From: Verrucomicrobiota bacterium
Lineage (GTDB): Bacteria > Verrucomicrobiota > Verrucomicrobiia > Limisphaerales > DSYF01
Assembly: GCA_025457725.1 (NCBI GenBank)
Contig: JALOTU010000075.1
Location: forward strand, 1-8,284
Length of the DNA: 8,284 nucleotides
Direction: 5' to 3'
Shown here: in pieces, positions 1 through 6,242 of the stretch
How positions within the stretch are numbered: the first letter of the stretch is position 1
Layout: each line of letters begins with the position of its first letter
Notes under the pieces: generated by a model
What the model saw: only the letters and a program-made list of their open reading frames with translations
Database searches by the model: none
Told to the model about the DNA's origin: nothing
Made by a program: the position numbers and the translations under genes

Positions 1-119
1 TCGGGCGGAAAGCGGGTGATGATCCGGGGATATTTTCCGGCGGCGACATCGGCGGCGACCACGTCGCGAATGAAATCGGACGGTGCCGCGGGAGTTTCAG
101 CTGTGTTGGACTCGGCCAT
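1..119 (-). CDS. glnS: Glutaminyl-tRNA synthetase, N-terminal fragment (cut by window edge)
   Basis: This is the 5' end of a gene running off the left edge: 39 complete codons plus two bases from an ATG at 119-117. The protein begins MAESNTAETP, then reads DFIRDVV (residues 15-21), AAGKYPR (26-32) and TRFPP at the edge. Bacterial GlnRS enzymes begin the same way: a short tail, a NFIR..I..D...GK helix, then TRFPPEPNGYLHIGHAKS, the last part being the class I ATP-binding HIGH region. TRFPP is therefore the start of the catalytic Rossmann fold, with HIGH just outside the window. GluRS, the closest alternative, starts differently (RFAPSPTG). The product would charge tRNA-Gln directly in the cytoplasm. 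The start is the only reasonable ATG. The upstream neighbour parC ends 317 bp away with a probable terminator between them, so glnS probably has its own promoter, though I see no convincing -35/-10. Confidence 0.85.
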   Translation of the reverse strand, partial: MAESNTAETPAAPSDFIRDVVAADVAAGKYPRIITRFPP

Positions 120-196
120 TGGCCGCCCAGTTAGCCAGAACCCGCCGCGGAAGCAAATCGCAAAGAGGCCGGGCAACCGTCCGACGCCGCAGTCCG

Positions 197-229
197 AAAA
201 GCGGAGCGCGGGACGTCCCCGCAACCGCT
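197..229 (-). terminator. Probable intrinsic terminator between parC and glnS
   Basis: Read on the minus strand, an interrupted stem forms. The outer stem AGCGG (229-225) pairs with CCGCT (204-200), and the inner stem GCGGG (222-218) pairs with CCCGC (212-208). The loop is five bases and a 2x3 internal loop separates the stems. The descending arm runs straight into a T run (200-197). It lies about 210 bp past the parC stop and about 80 bp before the glnS start, which suits ending transcripts that read through the repeats. The T run is short (four) and the stem is broken, so the call is moderate. Confidence 0.45.
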
Positions 230-250
230 GAAGCCCATCCAATCTGCAGC

Positions 251-362
251 GCACAAGGTGACGAGTGCCCCGCCATGATTGTAGTGCACGAGGTGACGAG
301 TGCCCCCATGATTGTAGCGCACGAGGTAAGGAGTGCTGTGGCGCACGAGGTGACGAGTGCCC
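251..362. repeat. Four-copy direct repeat, 20-bp core, about 33-bp period
   Basis: The core gcacgaggtgacgagtgccc occurs four times: 251-270 (one change, gcacaagg), 286-305 (exact), 319-338 (changed in the middle and at the end, ..gtaaggagtgctg) and 343-362 (exact). Start-to-start distances are 35, 33 and 24 bp. The spacers after copies 1 and 2 share ccatgattgtag, so the full unit is about 33 bp and the last interval has lost part of it. The array lies in the parC-glnS spacer. It looks like a minisatellite or dispersed intergenic repeat rather than a CRISPR. The rest of the 317-bp spacer holds the terminator at 197-229 and no gene I can support. Confidence 0.85.
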
Positions 363-436
363 GGAAGCGCTCCTTCGACCTCTTCGCGTCATCCCCTGAA
401 AGCGCAAGCTCGACGACCGGGCGTGAGGTATCCCGC

Positions 437-2554
437 CTAGGCGAACAGCAGCTTGGTGGTGGCCGCCTGCTCGTCCCAGCCGCGGGTGGGCTTGGAGGTG
501 ATCGAGGACACGTCCTTCACCGAGATCTGGCGGCCGCGGGTCTTGGCCCCTTTCACCTCGATTTCCGACGGCTGGCAGGTCTGCTGATTGATCTTCTGGT
601 AGGCGGCCGGTTTGTAGCGGATGTAGAGGATCTCCGGCGTGTCCGGCTCGAAGAACAGAATCTTGGATTTGGGCGGGGTGAGATTGTAGAGCTTGTTCAG
701 GATCGTGCCGCCGAAGGTGAAGCGTTTGAGGTAGCTGGCCTGGCGGTTGGTGTAGGCCAGGGTGAAGATGCGCTCGCGCTCGGGCAGTCCGCAGTGGAAC
801 AGCTCCGGGCCCACGAACAATTTCTCCGGCAAATCGGTGACCTTGTAGCTGCCGTCCTTGAACACGAGCAGCACCTTGTCGAACTTGGTGCACTCGGTCT
901 TGAACTCGTCCCCGTTGACCTTGTAGCCCACGTACCCGCTCGCCCGGTCGTAGGACACCTTGAACGCCTTGAACGCGACCTCCTTGACGTCGATGTCGTC
1001 GTGCCGGCTGCTTTTGGTCAGGCGCGGATACAACGGCCCGTAGCGATCGAGCAACGCCTGCAGATGGCCGATGGCGTATTTGATCAGCTGCTTGAGGTGT
1101 TTGCGCGTCGCGGCCAGCTCGGCGGCGATCTTCTCGGTCTCCTCGCGGTGCTTGTTGATGTCGAAGAGCGAAATGCGGCGGATGCGCACCTGCAGCAGGC
1201 GCTCCACGTCCGGGTCGGTCAGCTCGCGCAGCAGCTGCTTCCGGAACGGTTTGAACCCCTCGTGCACCGCCGCGAGCACCGCGTCGTTCGTCCTGCACTT
1301 CTCGATCGCCTTGTAGAGGCGTTCCTCGATGAAGATGCGTTCCAGGGTGCGGAAGTGGAGTTCGTCCTGGAGCTGTTGTTCCTTGAGTTGCAGCTCGCGT
1401 TTGAGCAGGGCGACCAGCTGGTCGGTGTTCTCGCGCAGCACCTCGCTCACCGTCATCTCCACCGGGCGGTTGTCGCGGATCACCACCAGCCGGCTCGAGA
1501 TGGACACCTCGCAGTGGGTGAAGGCGTAGAGGGCGTCGGCCAGTTTCTCGGCGCTCACGCCCGAGGGGCACCTGATCTCGATCTCGACTTCCTCCGCGGT
1601 GAAGTCATTGATGGATTTCACCTTCAGCTTGCCCTTGCGCACGGCGTCCTCGATGGAGGCGATGAGCGATTCGGTGGTGGTGGATGGCGGGATCTCCTTG
1701 ATGAGCACGGTGGAGTCGTCCTTCACCTTGAGCCTGGCGCGCACCTTCACGGTGCCGGCGCCGTCGGCATACTCGCGCGCGTCCATCAGGCCGCCCGTGG
1801 GGAAGTCCGGCAGCACCTTGAACGATTCCTTCTTCAGGATGGCGATCTGCGCCCGGAGCAGTTCCGGGAAATTGTGGGGCAGAATCCGGGCGCTCAAGCC
1901 GACGGCGATGCCCTCCGCGCCGAGCATCAGGGTGAGCGGCAGTTTGCACGGCAGCGTCACGGGTTCCCGGTTGCGTCCGTCGTAACTGGGGACGAACTCC
2001 GTGATCTCGTCGTTGAACAACTCCGTGCGCGCCAGTTCCGTCAGGCGGCACTCGATGTAACGGGGCGCCGCCGCCGGATCCCCGGTGTAGAGGTTGCCGA
2101 AATTGCCCTGGCCCTCGATGAGGTAACGCTTGTTCGCCAGCACCACCAGCGCGTCGCCGATGGAGGCGTCGCCGTGCGGATGATACTTCATGGTATCCCC
2201 GACGATGTTGGCCACCTTGATGAACCGGCCGTCGTCATTTTGTTGCAGCGACCAGAGAATGCGGCGCTGCACCGGCTTCAAGCCGTCGGCCAGGTTGGGG
2301 ATGGCCCGATCGCGAATGACGTAGGAGGCGTACTCCAGGAATCCGCGGTCCACGCGCCGGTGCAGGGCGAGGTCCGGCTGCCGCGGATTGAAGGGCCGGT
2401 GCGCCACGGCGTCGACCGGTTCCGCATGCACGTGTTCAGCCCCGTTGCCGTTGCCCGTCGGATCCGCCTTGGTCCCGGGTGGTGGCGGCTGGCCGGGATC
2501 GTGGATGGGCAGTTCGGGTTGGTTGGATGCTTTGGTTCGCTTCGCCTTGCTCAT
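437..2554 (-). CDS. parC: DNA topoisomerase IV subunit A (Bacteroidetes-type ParC/GyrA family)
   Basis: A type IIA topoisomerase A subunit of 705 residues: it cuts and rejoins both DNA strands while a ParE/GyrB-type partner supplies ATP hydrolysis. Residues 1-66 are a Pro/Gly-rich, probably disordered tail. The breakage-reunion core starts at YASYVIRDRAIPNLADGLKP (75-94), with the DNA-gate helix YHPHGDASIGDA (124-135), the catalytic Arg165-Tyr166 pair in AAAPRYIECR, and SYDGRNREPVTLP (190-202). Ile224 in SARILPHNF matches the DNA-intercalating isoleucine. A charged coiled-coil stretch lies at about 400-520, followed by a shortened C-terminal domain. The wording AAAPRYIE and GDASIGDALV is that of Bacteroidetes ParC as I remember it. 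No GyrA box (QRRGGKG) is visible and the protein is shorter than E. coli GyrA (875) or ParC (752), so topoisomerase IV is favoured over gyrase. The position equivalent to GyrA Ser83 is Ala130. The partner parE is not in the window. There is no clear ribosome-binding site before the ATG, and a 232-bp spacer separates the gene from the ligase upstream. Confidence 0.93.
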   Translation of the reverse strand: MSKAKRTKASNQPELPIHDPGQPPPPGTKADPTGNGNGAEHVHAEPVDAVAHRPFNPRQPDLALHRRVDRGFLEYASYVIRDRAIPNLADGLKPVQRRILWSLQQNDDGRFIKVANIVGDTMKYHPHGDASIGDALVVLANKRYLIEGQGNFGNLYTGDPAAAPRYIECRLTELARTELFNDEITEFVPSYDGRNREPVTLPCKLPLTLMLGAEGIAVGLSARILPHNFPELLRAQIAILKKESFKVLPDFPTGGLMDAREYADGAGTVKVRARLKVKDDSTVLIKEIPPSTTTESLIASIEDAVRKGKLKVKSINDFTAEEVEIEIRCPSGVSAEKLADALYAFTHCEVSISSRLVVIRDNRPVEMTVSEVLRENTDQLVALLKRELQLKEQQLQDELHFRTLERIFIEERLYKAIEKCRTNDAVLAAVHEGFKPFRKQLLRELTDPDVERLLQVRIRRISLFDINKHREETEKIAAELAATRKHLKQLIKYAIGHLQALLDRYGPLYPRLTKSSRHDDIDVKEVAFKAFKVSYDRASGYVGYKVNGDEFKTECTKFDKVLLVFKDGSYKVTDLPEKLFVGPELFHCGLPERERIFTLAYTNRQASYLKRFTFGGTILNKLYNLTPPKSKILFFEPDTPEILYIRYKPAAYQKINQQTCQPSEIEVKGAKTRGRQISVKDVSSITSKPTRGWDEQAATTKLLFA

Positions 2555-2632
2555 GTGGCGCGGGGATTAAGCCAGAAGCCGGCGCACACTGGCAAGCGTG
2601 CGGGAGTGGGCCAGACGCGTCTTGAGCCGCGA

Positions 2633-2714
2633 GGTATCGCCGGCTTTCCAGCCGGCAAATCGAACCCATCTCCATGCCGCCCTATCCCCGGGCCGGTTGA
2701 AAGCCGGCGCGACC
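2633..2714. repeat. REPIN-like pair of inverted palindromic repeats
   Basis: Two related palindromic sequences sit in opposite orientation in the spacer between the GCS2 gene and parC. Copy A (2633-2656) holds a perfect 6-bp stem, GCCGGC (2639-2644) and GCCGGC (2651-2656), with a TTTCCA loop. Copy B, read on the minus strand from 2714 to 2692, shares GGT, the 11-base CGCCGGCTTTC and a closing CCGGC with copy A. It differs at two bases before the core and is one base shorter in the loop. Two inverted REP units within about 80 bp is the plan of REPINs mobilised by RAYT transposases. No transposase is present in the window. Confidence 0.6.
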
Positions 2715-2777
2715 CCGAAAACACGGTCGCATTTGATGCGTTTGCCCTGCCGTGCGGGAGTGCGTCTGTGCGGCAGG
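2709..2777. other. Two further dyads in the GCS2-parC spacer
   Basis: Next to the REPIN-like pair are two more inverted repeats. GCGACC (2709-2714) pairs with GGTCGC (2725-2730) across a 10-base loop. CCTGCCG (2746-2752) pairs with CGGCAGG (2771-2777) across an 18-base loop. The second starts nine bases past the GCS2 stop codon and may stabilise the 3' end of the operon transcript. Neither has a downstream T run, so I do not call an intrinsic terminator. Confidence 0.45.
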
Positions 2778-2786
2778 AATCCGGGT

Positions 2787-4019
2787 TCAGGCATGGAACA
2801 GCACGCCCTGGTGCAGACAATCGGCCAGCCGTCGATAGACCCCGCGCAAGGCCCGGCGACCGGGCCGGTGGCCTGCGGCCTTGAGGATGCGTTCGCTGAG
2901 ACTGCCCTCCTCCAGCAGCCCTTCGATCACGGGCCGCCAGTCGGCTCGATGCGGAGCGCTTGATTCGAGCAGGTGGTGCCACACCTCGGCGACGGACATC
3001 GGTCGGCGCGAATGCAGGCCGAAGGCGCGCAGGTAGGTGCCCGGGCGGAGGGAGACCGACCGTCCGTCCCTGGCGCACTGCAGCAGCACCCGCTCGAGGC
3101 TGGCGGTCGGGGGCCGCAACTGATCCTCGATCGCGGACCAGGTTTCGTCCGTCAAACGCTTCAGCACGGCCGCAATCAACTGTGCGAGGGCCAGGTCGGC
3201 CTGCGGACATTCCTGGATGTCGAGCACGCGGATCTCGATGGTGTTGCGTTCGAAGCGCGCGATGGCGCCGCGGGCGTTGGTCCATTCGCTTTCCAGAACC
3301 CGTTCCGGATCGTGCGCGGCCAGGTCGCGGTGGATGCGCTGCAGGATGCGGCGACGATACTCAGCCGGCGACTGGACGGGTTCGGGGATCACACGTCCGG
3401 TGATGGAGGGAATCCGCCGGCAATTGTGCCGGTAGGTTTCCAGCCGCATGTCCAGGAACGGCGCGCGCCGGCCTTCCACGAAAGGCGAACTGGCCGCCAG
3501 CGCGGGCAGGATCGGGAGCAGGAGCCGGATGGCGGTGTGCAGCCGTCGGAATTCCCCGGCCGTGCGGAACGGCAGATTGAGGTGCGTGGATTGCAGGTTG
3601 GTCCAGCCGTGGCCCGAGCAATTGAAAATACGGTCGAAGGCCGCGTACACCTCGCCGTAACTGTGCGGCCACAGCCGGCTTTCCGCGTGCGGCCGCATCC
3701 AGGGATGCATGGCGGTGGGCAGCAGCAGGGCGTTGTCCGCGGCCAGGAGCCGGTTGATGTGGCGGACCTCGGACTGGAACGCCTCCGCCAGGCCGTGCAG
3801 TCGCCGGACCGGCTTTCCGGTCTTTAATTCAATGAGATGCAGCGCCAGTTCATTCGACCACTCGAGCGCCCCACGCGACACGTCGCCGTCGAAACTCCCG
3901 CTGACCCGGTGGATCAACCGGTCGGATTCCGGCCGGATGCGCAGCGTGTCGGCGTCCACGATCATGTATTCGAGCTCGACGCCGAAGCGCTCGAACAGTC
4001 CGAAGCGGGGTCGTTTCAT
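2787..4019 (-). CDS. GCS2-family carboxylate-amine ligase (glutamate-cysteine ligase-like)
   Basis: A 410-residue enzyme of the glutamate-cysteine ligase 2 family, which uses ATP to join an acidic side-chain carboxylate to an amine through an acyl phosphate. Family blocks appear in order: GVELEYMIV (13-21, Glu15 and Glu17 as metal/ATP ligands), ELKTG (64-68), PTAMHPW (101-107), NLQSTHLNLPF (141-151, His146 in the usual G-x-H-x-H region), SSPFVEGRRAPFLDMRLETY (177-196) and NTIEIRVLDIQECP (259-272). Length is usual for this family. The start at 4019 is chosen because the family motif begins only 12 residues in and the ATG overlaps the previous stop by one base. A longer in-frame reading up to 4652 would lie wholly within the upstream ligase gene. 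It is the last gene of the peptidase/ATP-grasp/GCS2 cassette. The substrate is unknown: context argues against ordinary glutathione synthesis, since its partner is an RLAN-type ligase and not GshB. Confidence 0.9.
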   Translation of the reverse strand: MKRPRFGLFERFGVELEYMIVDADTLRIRPESDRLIHRVSGSFDGDVSRGALEWSNELALHLIELKTGKPVRRLHGLAEAFQSEVRHINRLLAADNALLLPTAMHPWMRPHAESRLWPHSYGEVYAAFDRIFNCSGHGWTNLQSTHLNLPFRTAGEFRRLHTAIRLLLPILPALAASSPFVEGRRAPFLDMRLETYRHNCRRIPSITGRVIPEPVQSPAEYRRRILQRIHRDLAAHDPERVLESEWTNARGAIARFERNTIEIRVLDIQECPQADLALAQLIAAVLKRLTDETWSAIEDQLRPPTASLERVLLQCARDGRSVSLRPGTYLRAFGLHSRRPMSVAEVWHHLLESSAPHRADWRPVIEGLLEEGSLSERILKAAGHRPGRRALRGVYRRLADCLHQGVLFHA

Positions 4020-4021
4020 CA
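4017..4021 (-). promoter_or_regulatory. TGATG stop-start overlap coupling the two ligases
   Basis: On the minus strand the TGA of the ATP-grasp gene (4021-4019) and the ATG of the GCS2 gene (4019-4017) share one base. The upstream purine stretch GAGGGA ends about 11 bases before the ATG, which is far for an independent ribosome-binding site. Termination-reinitiation is therefore the likely way the second ligase is translated, keeping the two products in near-fixed ratio. Confidence 0.7.
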
Positions 4022-5491
4022 GATGGAACGTCCCTCGTGCAGGGTGTCGACCCTGCGTTCGAACACCTCCATCACCCGTTCGTAGAGATAATGGCGCAAC
4101 ATTTTGTCCTCCACGCCGCTGTCGATGCTGGGATTGTCGTTGATTTCGATGACGCTGGGGCGGCCGTCCACTTCCTTGAGATCCACTCCGTAGAGGCCGT
4201 TGCCGATGAGGTTGGCGGCTCGCAGGGCGGTCTGGACCAGTCGTTGCGGGGCCATCTCGATGGGGATGGTTTTGAAATCGCCGGTGTGGTCCTCGCCGGT
4301 CTCCTGGTTGTTGTAGATCTGCCAGTGTCCCCGGGCCATGAAGTATTTGCAGGCGTAGAGCGGCTTCTGGTCGAGGATGCCGATGCGCCAGTCGAAATCG
4401 GTGCGCGCGTATTCCTGGCCGATGAGGAGATCCGAATCCTTCAACAACGCCTCCACGGTTTTCAGGTATTCGGCCTGGTCGGACACCTTGACCACGCCCA
4501 GCGAAAAGGAGGAATCCGGCTGCTTGAGAATCAACGGGAAGCCCAGCCGCCCGGGAATCTCCTCGACGTTGTCGCGATGAATGATCTCGGTGCGCGGGGT
4601 CGGGACCCGATGTCGCGCCAGCAGCTCGGCCAGAAACACCTTGTTGGTGCATTTGACGATGGAATCCGGATCGTCCATGACCACCAGTCCCTCCGCCTCG
4701 GCCCGGCGCGCAAAGCGGTAGGTGTAATTGTCCACGGCCGTGGTCGCGCGGATGAACAGCGCGTCAAACTCCGCCACCCGGCCGTAGTCGTCCTTGTCGA
4801 TGAACTCGACGGAAAACGAGTGCTTCTCGGCCGCGTCGGCAAACCGTTCGAGGGCTTTCGCGTCGGATGGGGGCGTGGTCTCCTGCTTGTCCACCAGGAT
4901 GGCCAGGGAGTGTCGGGGCGGGGACCTGCGGGTGGGATGCGCGCGGCCCCTGGACAGGTAATGCTGCGCCAGCTCCACCACCCATTCACGATGCGCCTCG
5001 GGGATGTCATGGGTGGAGATGGCGTTCATGCTCTGCACCGCCCAGCCATCCTCGGTGCGCTGGAACTGAGCGCGGAGCAGGGGGACGGGGAAGAGGTTGA
5101 ACAACTGCCGGGCGAGCGGGTCGTAGCGCTTGGCCACATTGCGCGAGAAGTAGATCGAAAGCGTGAACTCGTCGTGCTGCAGATGGTGCAGGGATTTCTG
5201 GATCAACTCCTGCAGCTCGCCGGACACGGTGCGGGTCAGGGACTGGAAGCGGATGTCCTGCATGGTGGAGATCCGCGGCATGGGCTTGTGTCCGCGCGCC
5301 TCGGCCAGCAGGGAGACGTAATAGCCCAGGCTTTGATAACTGTAGGAGCGGAGGAGGTTGTAGACTTTGCAGTTCCGCATCGTGGAGTACTGCGGATCGG
5401 TGAGGTAGGTGCGGGCCGAAACCACTTCGACCTCGGGCAGGTTCAACGGCCAACGATCGGGATTGTTGACGACGAACAGTATGTGCGGCAT
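4019..5491 (-). CDS. RimK-like ATP-grasp ligase with N-terminal RLAN-type domain
   Basis: A 490-residue predicted amide-bond ligase. Residues 1 to about 185 form the N-terminal domain that precedes RimK-like ATP-grasps in this subfamily (VVNNPDRWPL at 8-17, VVSARTYLTDP at 23-33, RSYSYQSLGYYVSLLAEARG at 48-67). About 195-275 resembles the pre-ATP-grasp domain. The ATP-grasp begins near CTNKVFLAELL (281-291). It carries the nucleotide lysine in LILKQP (Lys323), the flexible loop DSSFSLGV (326-333), the hinge IGQEY (357-361), YGVDLKEVDG (434-443) and the Mg-binding EINDNP (Glu449, Asn451, Asn453). RimK-type enzymes add glutamate or another amino acid to a carboxylate at ATP cost. What this branch acts on is not known to me. 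The gene starts eight bases after the peptidase stop, with only a weak AAGG before the ATG, and overlaps the GCS2 gene by one base. All catalytic residues look intact, so an active enzyme is expected. Confidence 0.9.
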   Translation of the reverse strand: MPHILFVVNNPDRWPLNLPEVEVVSARTYLTDPQYSTMRNCKVYNLLRSYSYQSLGYYVSLLAEARGHKPMPRISTMQDIRFQSLTRTVSGELQELIQKSLHHLQHDEFTLSIYFSRNVAKRYDPLARQLFNLFPVPLLRAQFQRTEDGWAVQSMNAISTHDIPEAHREWVVELAQHYLSRGRAHPTRRSPPRHSLAILVDKQETTPPSDAKALERFADAAEKHSFSVEFIDKDDYGRVAEFDALFIRATTAVDNYTYRFARRAEAEGLVVMDDPDSIVKCTNKVFLAELLARHRVPTPRTEIIHRDNVEEIPGRLGFPLILKQPDSSFSLGVVKVSDQAEYLKTVEALLKDSDLLIGQEYARTDFDWRIGILDQKPLYACKYFMARGHWQIYNNQETGEDHTGDFKTIPIEMAPQRLVQTALRAANLIGNGLYGVDLKEVDGRPSVIEINDNPSIDSGVEDKMLRHYLYERVMEVFERRVDTLHEGRSI

Positions 5492-5499
5492 TGGATGCC

Positions 5500-6219
5500 T
5501 TATTTCGGGCGGATGATTAGCAGGTTCGCGTCGTAGGTCAACACCCCCAGCAGAATCGCGTTGATCAGGCGGTTCATGGGCACCGCGTAGCTGCGTCCCG
5601 GGGCCATCGGGTTGGCCTCGTAGGGGTCCGCCACCAGCACGGTCTGGTCGGTCTTGTTGTACCCGTGCAGAACCACAAAATGGCCCAGCGGCTCGCCGCG
5701 AATGTCGTCATCCTCGTCGGTGTCCGGCATGACGCGCGCCGCCCGGTAGAGGAACGTGGCGCTCAAACCGGTCAGGATCGGCTCGCGGCGCAGGAGATGG
5801 TGTCGGATGAGCGCGCCGGTCAGGTCCTCATACCGGATCTCTCCGCCGTGCTGCACGAATTCCAGGCAGGCTTGGGTCGCCTGGCGGCGTTTGCCGTGAC
5901 GATACCTCAGCTGCTGGTGCAGCTTGTCGGCAAGATTCGCGGGCCGGGGATGGAACCAGGACGGATCGAAGATGCGCAGGTTATAGGTGTAGAGGGTGGC
6001 GTGGTAACCCCGGCACAATGCATGCACGCCCAGGGACACCGCCAGCGTGCCGCCGCCCTCGACCGACGGCACTTCCCGGATCAACTGCCCGACGGTGGTC
6101 TGGTCGCCGTGGTAGGCATAGACCGCCTGCAGACAGGTGGGCCCGCAGGAGGTATCCGTCGGCTGGGCTTCCAGGGGCAACTCCAGGTGCAGGCCGTTGG
6201 ACGTTCGGCGTCGGGGCAT
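5500..6219 (-). CDS. C39-like (papain-fold) cysteine peptidase
   Basis: A 239-residue predicted cytoplasmic cysteine peptidase or acyl transferase, with no signal peptide or membrane segment. The active site is complete. Gln19 (oxyanion hole) lies exactly six residues before nucleophile Cys25 in QPTDTSCGPTC, as in C39 bacteriocin-processing peptidases. The histidine is His180 in GHFVVLHGYN and the aspartate Asp198 in VADPYE. A helical stretch (about 97-135) and an acidic patch DTDEDDD (166-172) lie between Cys and His. The start is the ATG at 6219; a TTG three codons upstream (6228) is possible, and neither has a good ribosome-binding site. In relatives of this cassette the peptidase is, as I remember, usually fused to a GNAT acetyltransferase; here it stands alone. 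There is no ABC transporter, so leader-peptide export processing is unlikely. The cassette context suggests trimming, hydrolysing or transferring the product of the two ligases downstream. Confidence 0.87.
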   Translation of the reverse strand: MPRRRTSNGLHLELPLEAQPTDTSCGPTCLQAVYAYHGDQTTVGQLIREVPSVEGGGTLAVSLGVHALCRGYHATLYTYNLRIFDPSWFHPRPANLADKLHQQLRYRHGKRRQATQACLEFVQHGGEIRYEDLTGALIRHHLLRREPILTGLSATFLYRAARVMPDTDEDDDIRGEPLGHFVVLHGYNKTDQTVLVADPYEANPMAPGRSYAVPMNRLINAILLGVLTYDANLLIIRPK

Positions 6220-6242
6220 GGTCAGCAAGGTTGTGCTGCGGC

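Noticed and set aside
131..346. Small minus-strand frame reading through the repeats (HYNHGG peptides)
   Set aside because: Its repeated peptide simply follows from the roughly 33-bp DNA repeat being a multiple of three. There is no ribosome-binding site or known domain, and it spans the probable terminator.
251..362. CRISPR array
   Set aside because: Only four units, irregular spacing (35, 33, 24 bp), spacers of about 4 to 16 bp that are themselves partly conserved, and no cas genes.
437..2554. Calling the topoisomerase gyrA
   Set aside because: The length, the absence of a visible GyrA box and the Bacteroidetes-ParC-like wording around the catalytic tyrosine favour topoisomerase IV, though a tree is needed for certainty.
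2746..2777. Intrinsic terminator after the GCS2 gene
   Set aside because: There is a 7-bp stem but an 18-base loop and no T run after it on the minus strand. Kept only as a dyad.
83..2884. 933-codon open frame on the plus strand opposite parC
   Set aside because: It is an antisense shadow of a high-GC gene: Leu/Val/Asp/His/Gly-rich with no family motif, while the minus strand carries a complete topoisomerase A subunit with catalytic Arg-Tyr. It also runs through the repeat array and the GCS2-parC spacer.
4020..4652. In-frame upstream extension of the GCS2 gene (621-residue reading)
   Set aside because: The extra 211 residues are low-complexity Arg/Gly/Pro/His-rich frame-shadow sequence inside the ATP-grasp gene. 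The family begins at MKRPRFGLFE and the ATG at 4019 overlaps the previous stop.
4037..5536. 499-codon open frame on the plus strand opposite the ATP-grasp gene
   Set aside because: Antisense shadow with no recognisable domain; the minus strand has all ATP-grasp motifs over the same bases.
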